Assembly (NCBI RefSeq): GCF_022899355.1
Contig: NZ_JALJCK010000008.1
Span: 186,001 to 250,000 of the forward strand
Origin: Shinella yambaruensis
GTDB taxonomy: Bacteria > Pseudomonadota > Alphaproteobacteria > Rhizobiales > Rhizobiaceae
Length of the DNA: 64,000 nt
Direction of reading: 5' to 3'
Shown here piece after piece: positions 54,583-62,637 of the stretch. The position numbers were made by a program, and so were the translations under genes. Every line of letters begins with the position of its first letter. The stretch's first letter is position 1. The notes under the pieces were generated by a model that was not told where the DNA came from, did not search any database, and saw only the letters and a list, made by a program, of their open reading frames with translations.

Positions 54583-55572
54583 ATGAGGACGGTTGGAGTG
54601 GGCGTCATCGGCGCGGGCGTGATGGGGGCGGAGCATGCCCGCATCCTTGCCGGCGATGTCGCGGGCGCGCATCTCGTCGCCGTGGCGGACGCCGACCTGT
54701 CGCGGGCCGAGGCGGCCGCGCAGGGCGCGCGGGCCACGACGGACGCGCTGGCGCTGATCGCCGATCCCGCGGTCGAGGCGGTCCTCGTCGCCTCGCCCGA
54801 CGCCACGCATCACCGGCTGGTGCTGGCGGCGATTGCAGCGGGCAAGCCGGTCCTGTGCGAAAAGCCGCTCGCCGCGAGCACCGCCGAATGCCTGGAGATC
54901 GTCGCGGCCGAACGGCGCGCGGGCCGGCAACTGGTGCAGACCGGCTTCATGCGCCGCTTCGATCCGGCCTACCGGGAGATGAAGGTGGCGCTCGACAGCA
55001 AGGCGCTCGGCGCCCTGCGCATCCTGCATTGCCAGCATCGCAACGCCGCGGCGCCCGCCTGGTTCACCGGCGCCATGGCGATCACAAATTCGCTGGTGCA
55101 CGAGATCGATGTCTGCCGCTGGCTGCTCTCGACGGAATACAGTGCCGTGACCGTCATTCCCTGCCCGTCGGAGGCCGGGGGCAGCGGCGATCCCGCCCTG
55201 TTCGTCTTCGAGACGGAGGCCGGCAGTCTTGTGTCCGTCGAGGTCTTCATGAATGCCGTCTACGGCTATCATGTCCATGCCGAAGCCGTCTGCGCGGGCG
55301 GCACGATCGGCATGGCGCATCCGGCGCTCACCCGCACGCGGCGTGACGGCGCGGAGGAAGGCGCCTTTCCGGCAAACTGGGTTCCCCGCTTCCGCGATGC
55401 CTATCGCCTGCAGAACCAGGCCTGGATCGACGGCATCCGCAGCGCAACGCCACCCGCCGACGCCTCGACGGCCTGGGACGGTCTCGTCGCCACCTGCCTT
55501 GCCGACCAGATCGTCGAGGCGATGGCGACGCGCCGGCGCACGCCGCTCGTGCTGCCGGAGCGGCCGCACTGA
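54583..55572 (+). CDS. Gfo/Idh/MocA-family oxidoreductase, copy 2 (IolG-like)
   Basis: 329 aa, the length of inositol 2-dehydrogenase-like proteins. Rossmann start VGVIGAGVMGAEHARIL, catalytic lysine in LCEKPLAA, MRRFDPAYREMK, and NSLVHEIDVCRWLL with the D-x-x-x-H-type active-site pattern (HEIDV). GAAGGAGGAGG precedes the ATG. It probably oxidises a hydroxyl of a cyclic polyol or sugar to a ketone; the two paralogues may act in sequence. Confidence 0.9.
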   Translation: MRTVGVGVIGAGVMGAEHARILAGDVAGAHLVAVADADLSRAEAAAQGARATTDALALIADPAVEAVLVASPDATHHRLVLAAIAAGKPVLCEKPLAASTAECLEIVAAERRAGRQLVQTGFMRRFDPAYREMKVALDSKALGALRILHCQHRNAAAPAWFTGAMAITNSLVHEIDVCRWLLSTEYSAVTVIPCPSEAGGSGDPALFVFETEAGSLVSVEVFMNAVYGYHVHAEAVCAGGTIGMAHPALTRTRRDGAEEGAFPANWVPRFRDAYRLQNQAWIDGIRSATPPADASTAWDGLVATCLADQIVEAMATRRRTPLVLPERPH

Positions 55573-55603
55573 ACCGCGCATGAAACGGGTGTCCGCACCA
55601 AAT

Positions 55604-55667
55604 ATTGCGGATTGTTCTTGACTTGCAATAAAAATTGCTTTCTTTCTGGTTCTGGAATTATGCTTGC
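55604..55667 (+). promoter_or_regulatory. regulatory region upstream of the aldehyde dehydrogenase
   Basis: ATTGC (55604-55608) and the inverted repeat GCAAT-AAAA-ATTGC (55625-55638) recall the TTGCA-type operators of this block. TGGAATTATGCTTGC (55653-55667) has TGG and TTGC with GG and GC ten bases apart, the -24/-12 layout of a sigma-54 promoter. The ATG is 45 nt downstream. Both readings are tentative. Confidence 0.4.
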
Positions 55668-55712
55668 GGACGCGGCCCCTTCGGGCGGCGCCCCCCGCAT
55701 GGAGGAGACAGC

Positions 55713-57149
55713 ATGTACGGCTCATACGGTTTGTTCATCGACGGTGCCTGGTCGGGGCCGGCGCAGGGCGCTTCGACGGAGATCACCGATCCCGGCAACG
55801 GTGCGGTTCTCGGCAGCGTGCCGGCGGCGGGCGTCGAGGATACGGAGCGCGCGATCTCCGTCGCGGAGCGGGCCTTCCGCGGCTGGAAGGCGACGCCCGC
55901 CTGGGCGCGGGCCGACCTGCTGCACAAGGTCGCCGACGTCATGGCCGCCCGCGCGGCGGAAGCCGCCCGCCGGATCACGCTGGAGACCGGCAAGCCGCTC
56001 GCCCAGTCCGGGCGCGAATGGGGCCTCGCCGTCGACCAGTTCCGCTGGTACGCCGAGGAGGCGCGCCGCATCTACGGCCGCATCGTCGAGAGCCGCGCGC
56101 CGGGCGGCCGGCTGGAAGTGAGCCACGAGCCCGTCGGCGTCGTCGCCGCCTTCACCGCCTGGAATTTCCCGGCGGCGCTGATCGCCCGCAAGGTCGCCCC
56201 GGCGCTTGCCGCCGGCTGCGCCGTCATCGTCCGCCCCTCCGTCGAGGTGCCGGGCGTCGCGATGATCCTCTTCGATTGCCTGCGCGAGGCCGGCATTCCC
56301 GCGGGCGTCGCCAATCTCCTGATCGGCCCCACCGCCGCCACCTACAAGCCCATCATGGCCGCGGCCGCCGTGCGCAAGGTCTCGCTCACCGGCTCCACCC
56401 GCGTCGGCCAGCAGATGATCCGCGACAGCGCCGAGACGGTGAAGCGCGTCAGCATGGAGCTGGGCGGCAATGCGCCGATGATCGTCTTCGACGACGCCGA
56501 TCTCGACAAGGCGCTCGATCTTGCCGTGCCGACGAAATACGCCAATGCCGGCCAGGTCTGCGTCACGCCCGACCGCTTCTACGTGCACGAGGCGCTGCAC
56601 GACCGTTTCGCCGAGGGCTTTGCCGCCCGCGCCCGGGCGCTGAAGCTCGGCCACGGCCTCGACGAGGCGACGCAGATGGGGCCGCTGATCAACCAGCGCC
56701 GCATCGCCGCCGTCGAGGAGATCGTCGCGGATGCGCGCGACCGCGGCGGCAGGATCCTTGCCGGCGGGCGGCGCCCGGCGGAGATGAATGCCGGCTTCTT
56801 CTTCGAGCCCACCGTCATCACCGGCCTGCCGGACGATGCGAAGGCGATCGCGGAGGAGAATTTCGGCCCCATCGCCGCCATCACGCCCTTCGCCGCGGCC
56901 GACGAGGTCTTCGACCGCGCCAACGCCTCGGAGATGGGCCTTTCCGCCTATGTCTTCACCCGCGATGCCGGCCGCGCCCGCGAGGCGGCGGCGCGGCTTG
57001 AGGCCGGCATGGTCGGCGTCAACAGCTTTGCCCTGGCCGCAGCCGAGGCGCCCTTCGGCGGCATCAAGGCGAGCGGCATGGGTCGCGAAGGCGGCACCGA
57101 GGGCATCCTCGACTATTCCAACGTCAAGCTCGCGCAGATGACGGTCTGA
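55713..57149 (+). CDS. NAD(P)-dependent aldehyde dehydrogenase (succinate-semialdehyde type)
   Basis: 478 aa. Motifs: PVGVVAAFTAWNFPAALIARK, Rossmann loop LTGSTRVGQQM, general base in MELGGNAPM, and nucleophile Cys in NAGQVCVTPDRFYV; the late EENFGPIAAI is typical. The length and the ELGGNAP sequence suit the succinate-/glutarate-semialdehyde and lactaldehyde branch rather than betaine aldehyde. GGAGGAGA precedes the ATG. It probably oxidises the aldehyde released by the following aldolase (57161). Confidence 0.92.
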   Translation: MYGSYGLFIDGAWSGPAQGASTEITDPGNGAVLGSVPAAGVEDTERAISVAERAFRGWKATPAWARADLLHKVADVMAARAAEAARRITLETGKPLAQSGREWGLAVDQFRWYAEEARRIYGRIVESRAPGGRLEVSHEPVGVVAAFTAWNFPAALIARKVAPALAAGCAVIVRPSVEVPGVAMILFDCLREAGIPAGVANLLIGPTAATYKPIMAAAAVRKVSLTGSTRVGQQMIRDSAETVKRVSMELGGNAPMIVFDDADLDKALDLAVPTKYANAGQVCVTPDRFYVHEALHDRFAEGFAARARALKLGHGLDEATQMGPLINQRRIAAVEEIVADARDRGGRILAGGRRPAEMNAGFFFEPTVITGLPDDAKAIAEENFGPIAAITPFAAADEVFDRANASEMGLSAYVFTRDAGRAREAAARLEAGMVGVNSFALAAAEAPFGGIKASGMGREGGTEGILDYSNVKLAQMTV

Positions 57150-57160
57150 GGGAGGCATGC

Positions 57161-57976
57161 ATGATCAGGAACGGTGTCAGGCAGCGCTGGGCGGAAGGCA
57201 GGCCGGTGCTCAACGGCTGGCTCTCCATCGCCAATTCCTTCAGCGCGGAGATCATGGCCGCGCAGGGCTACGATTCCCTCACCATCGACCTGCAGCACGG
57301 CATCGTCGGTTATGACGGCGCGGTGCCGATGCTGCAGGCCATGCGGGCAAGCGGCGTGACGCCGCTGGTGCGCGTGCCCTGGCTCGATCCGGCCGATATC
57401 ATGAAGGCGCTGGATGCCGGCGCCTACGGCGTCATCTGCCCGATGATCAACACCCGCGCCGAGGCCGAGCGCCTCGTCTCCTATGTGCGCTATCCGCCCG
57501 CCGGCGTGCGCAGCTTCGGCCCGAGCCGGGCCCTGTTTTCCGCCGGCCCCGGTTATGCCGCCGAGGCCGACGACGAGATCATCTGCCTTGCCATGATCGA
57601 GACCGCGCAGGCCTACGAGAACCTCGAGGATATCCTCGCCACGCCCGGCCTCGACGGCGTCTATATCGGCCCGGCCGACCTGACGCTCGGCCTGCAGGGC
57701 AAGCGCTACGCGCCCGGCTTCGACCGCCGCGAGCCCGAGATGATCGAGGCGATCAGGACCATCCTCCATGCCGCCCACCGGGCCGGCAAGCGGGCGGCGC
57801 TGCACAACGGCACGGCCGACTATGCCGCCGAGGCGGTCGGCTGGGGCTTCGATCTCGTGACCGTCTCCAACGACGTGCGGCTGCTCGCCGGCGCCGCCGA
57901 GGCGAGCGTCCGGGCCTTCCGCGAGCGCGTGCAGCAGGTCGCCCCCGCCGACACGATCGACACGGGAGGATATTGA
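57161..57976 (+). CDS. HpcH/HpaI aldolase family protein, copy 2
   Basis: 271 aa class II pyruvate aldolase (4-hydroxy-2-oxo acid aldolase type). All key residues are present: H46 (IDLQHG), R71 (LVRVPW), E147 (MIET) and D173 (GPADLT). Expected reaction: a 2-oxo-4-hydroxy acid to pyruvate plus an aldehyde. It starts 11 nt after the aldehyde dehydrogenase stop, GAGG before it, and abuts the hydroxyacid dehydrogenase start. Contrast with copy 1 (31707), where the Arg is Lys. Confidence 0.92.
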   Translation: MIRNGVRQRWAEGRPVLNGWLSIANSFSAEIMAAQGYDSLTIDLQHGIVGYDGAVPMLQAMRASGVTPLVRVPWLDPADIMKALDAGAYGVICPMINTRAEAERLVSYVRYPPAGVRSFGPSRALFSAGPGYAAEADDEIICLAMIETAQAYENLEDILATPGLDGVYIGPADLTLGLQGKRYAPGFDRREPEMIEAIRTILHAAHRAGKRAALHNGTADYAAEAVGWGFDLVTVSNDVRLLAGAAEASVRAFRERVQQVAPADTIDTGGY

Positions 57977-58966
57977 ATGCCGAGGATCCTGGTGGCCGGC
58001 AAGATCCACGCGGACGGCCTTGCCGTGCTCGAATCCGCGCCCGGCATGGTGATCGACTATGTCGAGGAGGTCTCCGCGGCAAGCTACGAGCCCTTCCTGG
58101 CGGCGGCCGATGCGCTGCTCATCCGCACCCAGCCGCTCCCCGCGGCCTTCATCGCCGGGGCGCGGCACCTCAAGATCGTCTCGCGCCACGGCGTCGGCTA
58201 CGATTCCGTCGATGTCGCGGCGCTGAACGGCCGCGGCATCCCGCTTGCCGTGGTCGGCGACGTGAATTCCCGCGCGGTGGCCGAGCACGCCGTCATGCTG
58301 ATGCTCTCGGCCGCGCGGCGCACCGTGCTCTTCGACCGCAGGATGCGGCAGGGCGACTGGAACTATCGCAACAGCCTCGATGCCGACGAGCTCGATGGGC
58401 GTACGCTGCTGATCGTCGGCTTCGGCCGCATCGGCCGGCGGCTGGCGCAGATCGGCGCGGCGCTTGGCATGACGGTGCTCGCCTATGACAAGTACCAGGA
58501 TGCCGCCGGGATCGCGGCGGCCGGCGTCGTCCCGGTCGGCGACCTGATGGACGGGCTGCGCCGCGCCGACGTCGTGTCGCTGCATGTGCCGAAATCCGGT
58601 GCCGAGCCGCTGATCGGCGCGGCGGAGCTGGCGGCGATGAAGCGCTCGGCCATTCTCGTCAACACGGCGCGCGGCGGCCTGATCGACGAGAAGGCGCTGC
58701 TGGCGGCGCTGGAGGAGGGGCGGCTTTCGGCGGCGGGGCTCGACGTGCTCGATTGCGAGCCGCCGGCCGGCGACGACCCGATGCTCGCCTGCGAGCGGGT
58801 GGTGCTCTCCCCGCACAATGCCGGGCTCACCGAGGCCTGCGCGCGGCGCATGGCGATCGCCGCGGCGGCCAATATCCTCGATTTCTTCAAGGGCACGCTC
58901 GACCCGGCGCTCGTCGTCAACCGCGCGGAGATCGCCGCGCACCGTCCCGCGACGATCGGGGCCTGA
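57977..58966 (+). CDS. D-2-hydroxyacid dehydrogenase family protein
   Basis: 329 aa NAD(P)-dependent dehydrogenase. Rossmann motif LIVGFGRIGRRLAQIG; catalytic Arg in VNTARGGLIDE, Glu in LDVLDCEPP, and His in VLSPHNAGLTE. Expected to interconvert a 2-oxo acid and D-2-hydroxy acid (glyoxylate, hydroxypyruvate or phosphoglycerate class). Its ATG directly follows the aldolase TGA. It may reduce the oxo acid released in the pathway or oxidise a D-hydroxy-acid substrate. Confidence 0.92.
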   Translation: MPRILVAGKIHADGLAVLESAPGMVIDYVEEVSAASYEPFLAAADALLIRTQPLPAAFIAGARHLKIVSRHGVGYDSVDVAALNGRGIPLAVVGDVNSRAVAEHAVMLMLSAARRTVLFDRRMRQGDWNYRNSLDADELDGRTLLIVGFGRIGRRLAQIGAALGMTVLAYDKYQDAAGIAAAGVVPVGDLMDGLRRADVVSLHVPKSGAEPLIGAAELAAMKRSAILVNTARGGLIDEKALLAALEEGRLSAAGLDVLDCEPPAGDDPMLACERVVLSPHNAGLTEACARRMAIAAAANILDFFKGTLDPALVVNRAEIAAHRPATIGA

Positions 58967-58968
58967 TC

Positions 58969-60477
58969 ATGGCGCTCCTGACCTTTCGCGACATCGCCAA
59001 AGCCTACGGCACCGTGCCGGTGCTGAAGGGCATCGACCTCGTGGTCGAACCCGGCGAGGTCCTCGCCCTTGTCGGGGAGAACGGCGCCGGCAAGTCGACC
59101 CTCATGCGCATCGCCGCCGGCCTTGCACCGCCTTCCTCGGGCACGATGCTGCTGGACGGAGCGCCCGCGCCGGCAAGCCTCCATGCCGCCGAGCGGGCGG
59201 GCATCGTCATGGTGCACCAGGAATTCTGCCTCGCCCCGCATCTGACGGTGGCGGAGAACGTCTTCCTCGGCCGCGAGATCACCCGCGGCCTCTTCACCGA
59301 TCGCAAGGCGATGGAGACGCGGGCGCGCGACCTTCTCGCCGAGCTCGGCTCGGCGGCGCCGGTGCGCGCGCGGCTTCGCGACCTTCCCGTTTCCGACTGG
59401 CAGATGATCGAGCTTGCCAAGGCCTTCGCCCGCCAGCCGAAGCTCATCCTCATGGACGAGCCGACCGCCGTGCTCTCGGCGACCGAGGCCGGCAACCTCT
59501 TTGCGCGCATGCGCGCCTTCCGCGCGGCGGGCGGCGCGGTGATCTTCACCTCGCACCGCCTCGACGAGGTGAAGGCGATCGCCGACCGGGTCGCGGTGCT
59601 GCGCGACGGCCAGATCGTGCGCGTCGAACGGGCGCATGACATCTCCGAGGACGCGATGGCCGAGGCGATGGTCGGCCGGCCGCTGGCCGAGATCTATCCG
59701 CCGCGGCGCGGCGCGGCCGCGCGCAAGCCGCTCCTCAGCGTGGCCGGCCTCACGGCGCCCGGCGCGGTGGAAGAGGCGACGCTGGAAATCCGCGAAGGCG
59801 AGGTGCTCGGCATTTCCGGCCTTGTCGGCTCCGGCCGCACCGAGCTCTTCGAGGCGCTGTTCGGCCTGCGCCCGGCGAAATGCGCCTCCTTCATGCTGCG
59901 CGGGGAAAAACGCCGGCTGCCGGCGGCGCGCGAGGCCTGGGGGCTGAAGCTCGCCTACCTGACGGAGGACCGAAAGGGCAAGGGCCTGCTGCTCGGCAAG
60001 CCGCTGGCGGAAAACGTCGCCCTGACCAGCGGCGCGATCGCCGGCGCGGCCTGGATCGACCGGCGGGCCGAGCGGCGCGGTCTGGAGGCGGCCGTCGGGC
60101 GCTACGACATCCGCACCGGCCGGCTCGACGTTACCGCGGGCGCGCTCAGCGGCGGCAACCAGCAGAAGGTGCTGATCGCCAAGACGCTCGGGGTGGAGCC
60201 GGACCTCGTCGTCTTCGACGAGCCGACGCGCGGCGTCGATATCGGCGCCAAGCAGCAGATCTACGACATCATCGCGGGGCTCGCCGCCGCGGGCAAGGCG
60301 ATCGTCGTCATCTCCTCGGAGATGCAGGAGATCGTCGGCCTGTCCGACCGGGTGCTCGTCATGCGGCGCGGCCGCATCGCCGGCGAGCTTTCGGGAGAGG
60401 GCATCACCGAGACCGACATCATCCGATTTGCCATGGGCCTCGAAGAGAAGGACCCGCAGGAGGAGGCAAGCCATTGA
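58969..60477 (+). CDS. sugar ABC transporter ATPase (RbsA-like, two domains)
   Basis: 502 aa. Domain 1: Walker [10 protein letters not shown], signature region LPVSDWQMIELAKAF (degenerate) and LILMDEPTAVLS. Domain 2: GLVGSGRTE in place of Walker A, signature [15 protein letters not shown], then [11 protein letters not shown]. It starts 2 nt after the dehydrogenase stop. Its stop overlaps the permease TTG start. Together with 60474 and 61521 it forms a second complete sugar importer in the block. Confidence 0.93.
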   Translation: MALLTFRDIAKAYGTVPVLKGIDLVVEPGEVLALVGENGAGKSTLMRIAAGLAPPSSGTMLLDGAPAPASLHAAERAGIVMVHQEFCLAPHLTVAENVFLGREITRGLFTDRKAMETRARDLLAELGSAAPVRARLRDLPVSDWQMIELAKAFARQPKLILMDEPTAVLSATEAGNLFARMRAFRAAGGAVIFTSHRLDEVKAIADRVAVLRDGQIVRVERAHDISEDAMAEAMVGRPLAEIYPPRRGAAARKPLLSVAGLTAPGAVEEATLEIREGEVLGISGLVGSGRTELFEALFGLRPAKCASFMLRGEKRRLPAAREAWGLKLAYLTEDRKGKGLLLGKPLAENVALTSGAIAGAAWIDRRAERRGLEAAVGRYDIRTGRLDVTAGALSGGNQQKVLIAKTLGVEPDLVVFDEPTRGVDIGAKQQIYDIIAGLAAAGKAIVVISSEMQEIVGLSDRVLVMRRGRIAGELSGEGITETDIIRFAMGLEEKDPQEEASH

Positions 60478-61490
60478 CCGACATCACCGCCACGTCCGCC
60501 GGCAGCGCAGCCGCGTCGCCGGGCCGCACCCTCGTCGGCCTGTTCGGGGCCGCCGGCCCGCTCATCGCGCTCATCCTCCTGATGCTGGTCGGCGCGCTGA
60601 TGAGCGACAGCTTCCTCGGCGCGGAGAACCTTTCGAACGTCTTCACCCGCAGCGCCATCATCGGCATCATCGCGGTCGGCGCCACCTTCGTCATCACGGC
60701 GGGCGGGCTCGACCTGTCGGTCGGCTCGCTCTCGGCGCTCGTCGCCGGCATGACGATCATGTTCATGAATTCGGCCGCCGCCACGCTCGGCGACGGCTGG
60801 CAGCTCGTCGCCGCCGGCATCCTCTTCTCGCTGGCCATCGGCGCCTTCGCGGGCTTCATCAACGGCTTCATGATCGTGCGCGGCCGCGTCGAGGCCTTCA
60901 TCGTCACGCTCGGCGCCATGGGCATCTTCCGCTCGGTCATCACCTGGCTTGCCGACGGCGGCTCCATCTCGCTCGATTTCTCGCTGCGCGATGCGGCGCG
61001 GCCGATCTATTACGGCCAGGTCCTCGGCATCGCCGTGCCGATCATCGTGCTCGCCGTCATCGCCGTCATCGGCGAGCTGACGCTGCGCCGCATGCGCTTC
61101 GGCCGCCATGTCGCCGCCATCGGCTCGAACCGGCACGTCGCCTTCTATTCGGCGATCCCGGTCAGCCGCGTGCGCATCCTCACCTATGTCATCCAGGGCC
61201 TCTGCGTCGCCGTCGCCACCGTCATCTACGTGCCGCGGCTCGGCGCCGCCACGCCCTCCACCGGCCTCATGTGGGAGCTGGAGGCGATCGCCGCCGTCAT
61301 CATCGGCGGCACGGCGCTCAGCGGCGGCTTCGGCCGCATCTGGGGCACCATCGTCGGCGTGCTGATCCTCGGCTTCATCAGCAACATCCTCAACCTCACC
61401 GGCTTCGTCAGCCCCTATCTCAACGGCGCCTTCCAGGGGGCGATCATCATCATCGCCGTGCTCCTGCAGCGCGACCGGGCGCAGGGCTGA
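60474..61490 (+). CDS. sugar ABC transporter permease (RbsC-like), TTG start
   Basis: 338 aa. Membrane segments and the hallmark ATFVITAGGLDLSVGSLSALVAG, FIVTLGAMGIFRSVITW and AAVIIGGTALSGGFGRIWGTIVG are present. The start is TTG 60474 overlapping the ATPase stop (TTGA), with AGGAGGAGG ~8 nt upstream; the first internal ATG would remove the first membrane segment. It pairs with the ATPase at 58969 and the binding protein at 61521. Confidence 0.92.
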   Translation: MTDITATSAGSAAASPGRTLVGLFGAAGPLIALILLMLVGALMSDSFLGAENLSNVFTRSAIIGIIAVGATFVITAGGLDLSVGSLSALVAGMTIMFMNSAAATLGDGWQLVAAGILFSLAIGAFAGFINGFMIVRGRVEAFIVTLGAMGIFRSVITWLADGGSISLDFSLRDAARPIYYGQVLGIAVPIIVLAVIAVIGELTLRRMRFGRHVAAIGSNRHVAFYSAIPVSRVRILTYVIQGLCVAVATVIYVPRLGAATPSTGLMWELEAIAAVIIGGTALSGGFGRIWGTIVGVLILGFISNILNLTGFVSPYLNGAFQGAIIIIAVLLQRDRAQG

Positions 61491-61520
61491 CGCTTCATTT
61501 CACAACAGGGAGACAAGTGA

Positions 61521-62468
61521 ATGTTCCATCGACTGAAATCCATGCTCGCCGCAGGTGCGGTGGCCGTTGCCGCCATCGCGGCGCCCGCCCTTGCCGCCGA
61601 CGCCGTCATCGGCGTCTCGATCCCGGCGGCGACGCACGGCTGGACGGGCGGCCTCAACTACCACACCAAGCGCACGATCGACCGGATGAAGGAAGCCTTC
61701 CCGAACATCGACTTCGTGCTGGCGACCTCTTCCAGCGCGACGCAGCAGGTCAACGACATCGAGGACCTGATGGCGCGCAACATCAACGCGCTCGTCGTTC
61801 TGCCCTTCGAATCCGATCCGCTGACCGAGCCGGTCAAGGCCGCCAAGGCCAAGGGCGTGTTCATCGCCACCGTCGACCGCGGCCTTGCGGAAGAGGGCAT
61901 CGAGGACCTTTATGTCGGCGGCGACAACCCGCAATACGGCACGGCGGCCGCCGAATACTTCAAGAAGAAGTTCCCGGACGGCGGCAAGATCGTCGTGATG
62001 CGCGGCATCCCGACGGCGATCGACAATATCCGCATCGACGCCTTCAACGCGGCGCTGAAGGACACGAAGATCGAAGTGCTCGACATGCAATATGCCAACT
62101 GGAACCCGGACAAGGGCTTCGAGGTGATGCAGGACTACCTGCAGCGCTTCCCTGAGATCGACGGCGTGTGGGCCGGTGACGACGATGCGGCGCTCGGCGC
62201 CATCGAGGCGATCAAGCAGGCTGACCGCAAGAACGTCACGGTGCTCGGCGGTTCGGGCATGAACAAGGTCATCAAGCTTGTCATGGACGGCCACGACATG
62301 GTCGATGCCGACATCTTCTACCCGCCGACGCTGATCATCCCGGCGATCGAGCTCGTCACGATGAAATACGCGACGCAGGCCCCGATCAACGGCCGTTACG
62401 TGCTCGGCAGCCCGCTGATCACCAAGGACAATGCCGCGGAATACTACTTCCCGGACGCGCCCTACTGA
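61521..62468 (+). CDS. sugar ABC transporter substrate-binding protein (inositol/ribose class)
   Basis: 315 aa. A signal peptide of ~25 aa ends at ALAADAVIG. The mature start IGVSIPAATHGWTGGLNYHT and the GVWAGDDDAALGAIEAI and FYPPTLIIPAIELV segments match the cluster that includes rhizobial inositol-type binding proteins. GGGAGACAAG precedes the ATG. The position before an RpiR regulator and an IolG-like gene makes a cyclic polyol ligand attractive, but this is inference. Confidence 0.9.
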   Translation: MFHRLKSMLAAGAVAVAAIAAPALAADAVIGVSIPAATHGWTGGLNYHTKRTIDRMKEAFPNIDFVLATSSSATQQVNDIEDLMARNINALVVLPFESDPLTEPVKAAKAKGVFIATVDRGLAEEGIEDLYVGGDNPQYGTAAAEYFKKKFPDGGKIVVMRGIPTAIDNIRIDAFNAALKDTKIEVLDMQYANWNPDKGFEVMQDYLQRFPEIDGVWAGDDDAALGAIEAIKQADRKNVTVLGGSGMNKVIKLVMDGHDMVDADIFYPPTLIIPAIELVTMKYATQAPINGRYVLGSPLITKDNAAEYYFPDAPY

Positions 62469-62497
62469 CAAGCAGGCCCGGAGCACGCCTCCCGGCC

Positions 62498-62525
62498 TCC
62501 CGCCATGCCTCCGGGCATGGCGGGA
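62498..62525 (+). terminator. operon-end stem-loop after the binding-protein gene
   Basis: A perfect 12-bp stem, TCCCGCCATGCC / GGCATGGCGGGA, with a TCCG tetraloop, 30 nt after the binding-protein stop and upstream of the rpiR-type gene. No T-run follows. It probably ends or protects the block 7 transcript. Confidence 0.65.
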
Positions 62526-62545
62526 TGCGCCGTTTCCGGGCGAGC

Positions 62546-62579
62546 GTTGCAGACTTCGGTTTTATGCAATAGTGCAAAT
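62546..62579. promoter_or_regulatory. TTGCAG/TGCAA half-sites upstream of the RpiR-type gene
   Basis: GTTGCAG (62547 core), ATGCAAT (62564-62570) and GTGCAAA (62572-62578) lie 60-90 nt before the regulator start. These match the half-sites of the operators at 49070-49094 and 53362-53392, suggesting autoregulation and a common regulon. Confidence 0.5.
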
Positions 62580-62637
62580 ATGGACCGGCACCGGCTCATC
62601 CCGGGTCCGAGACAGTACCATCCGGGGAGTAGGCCGT

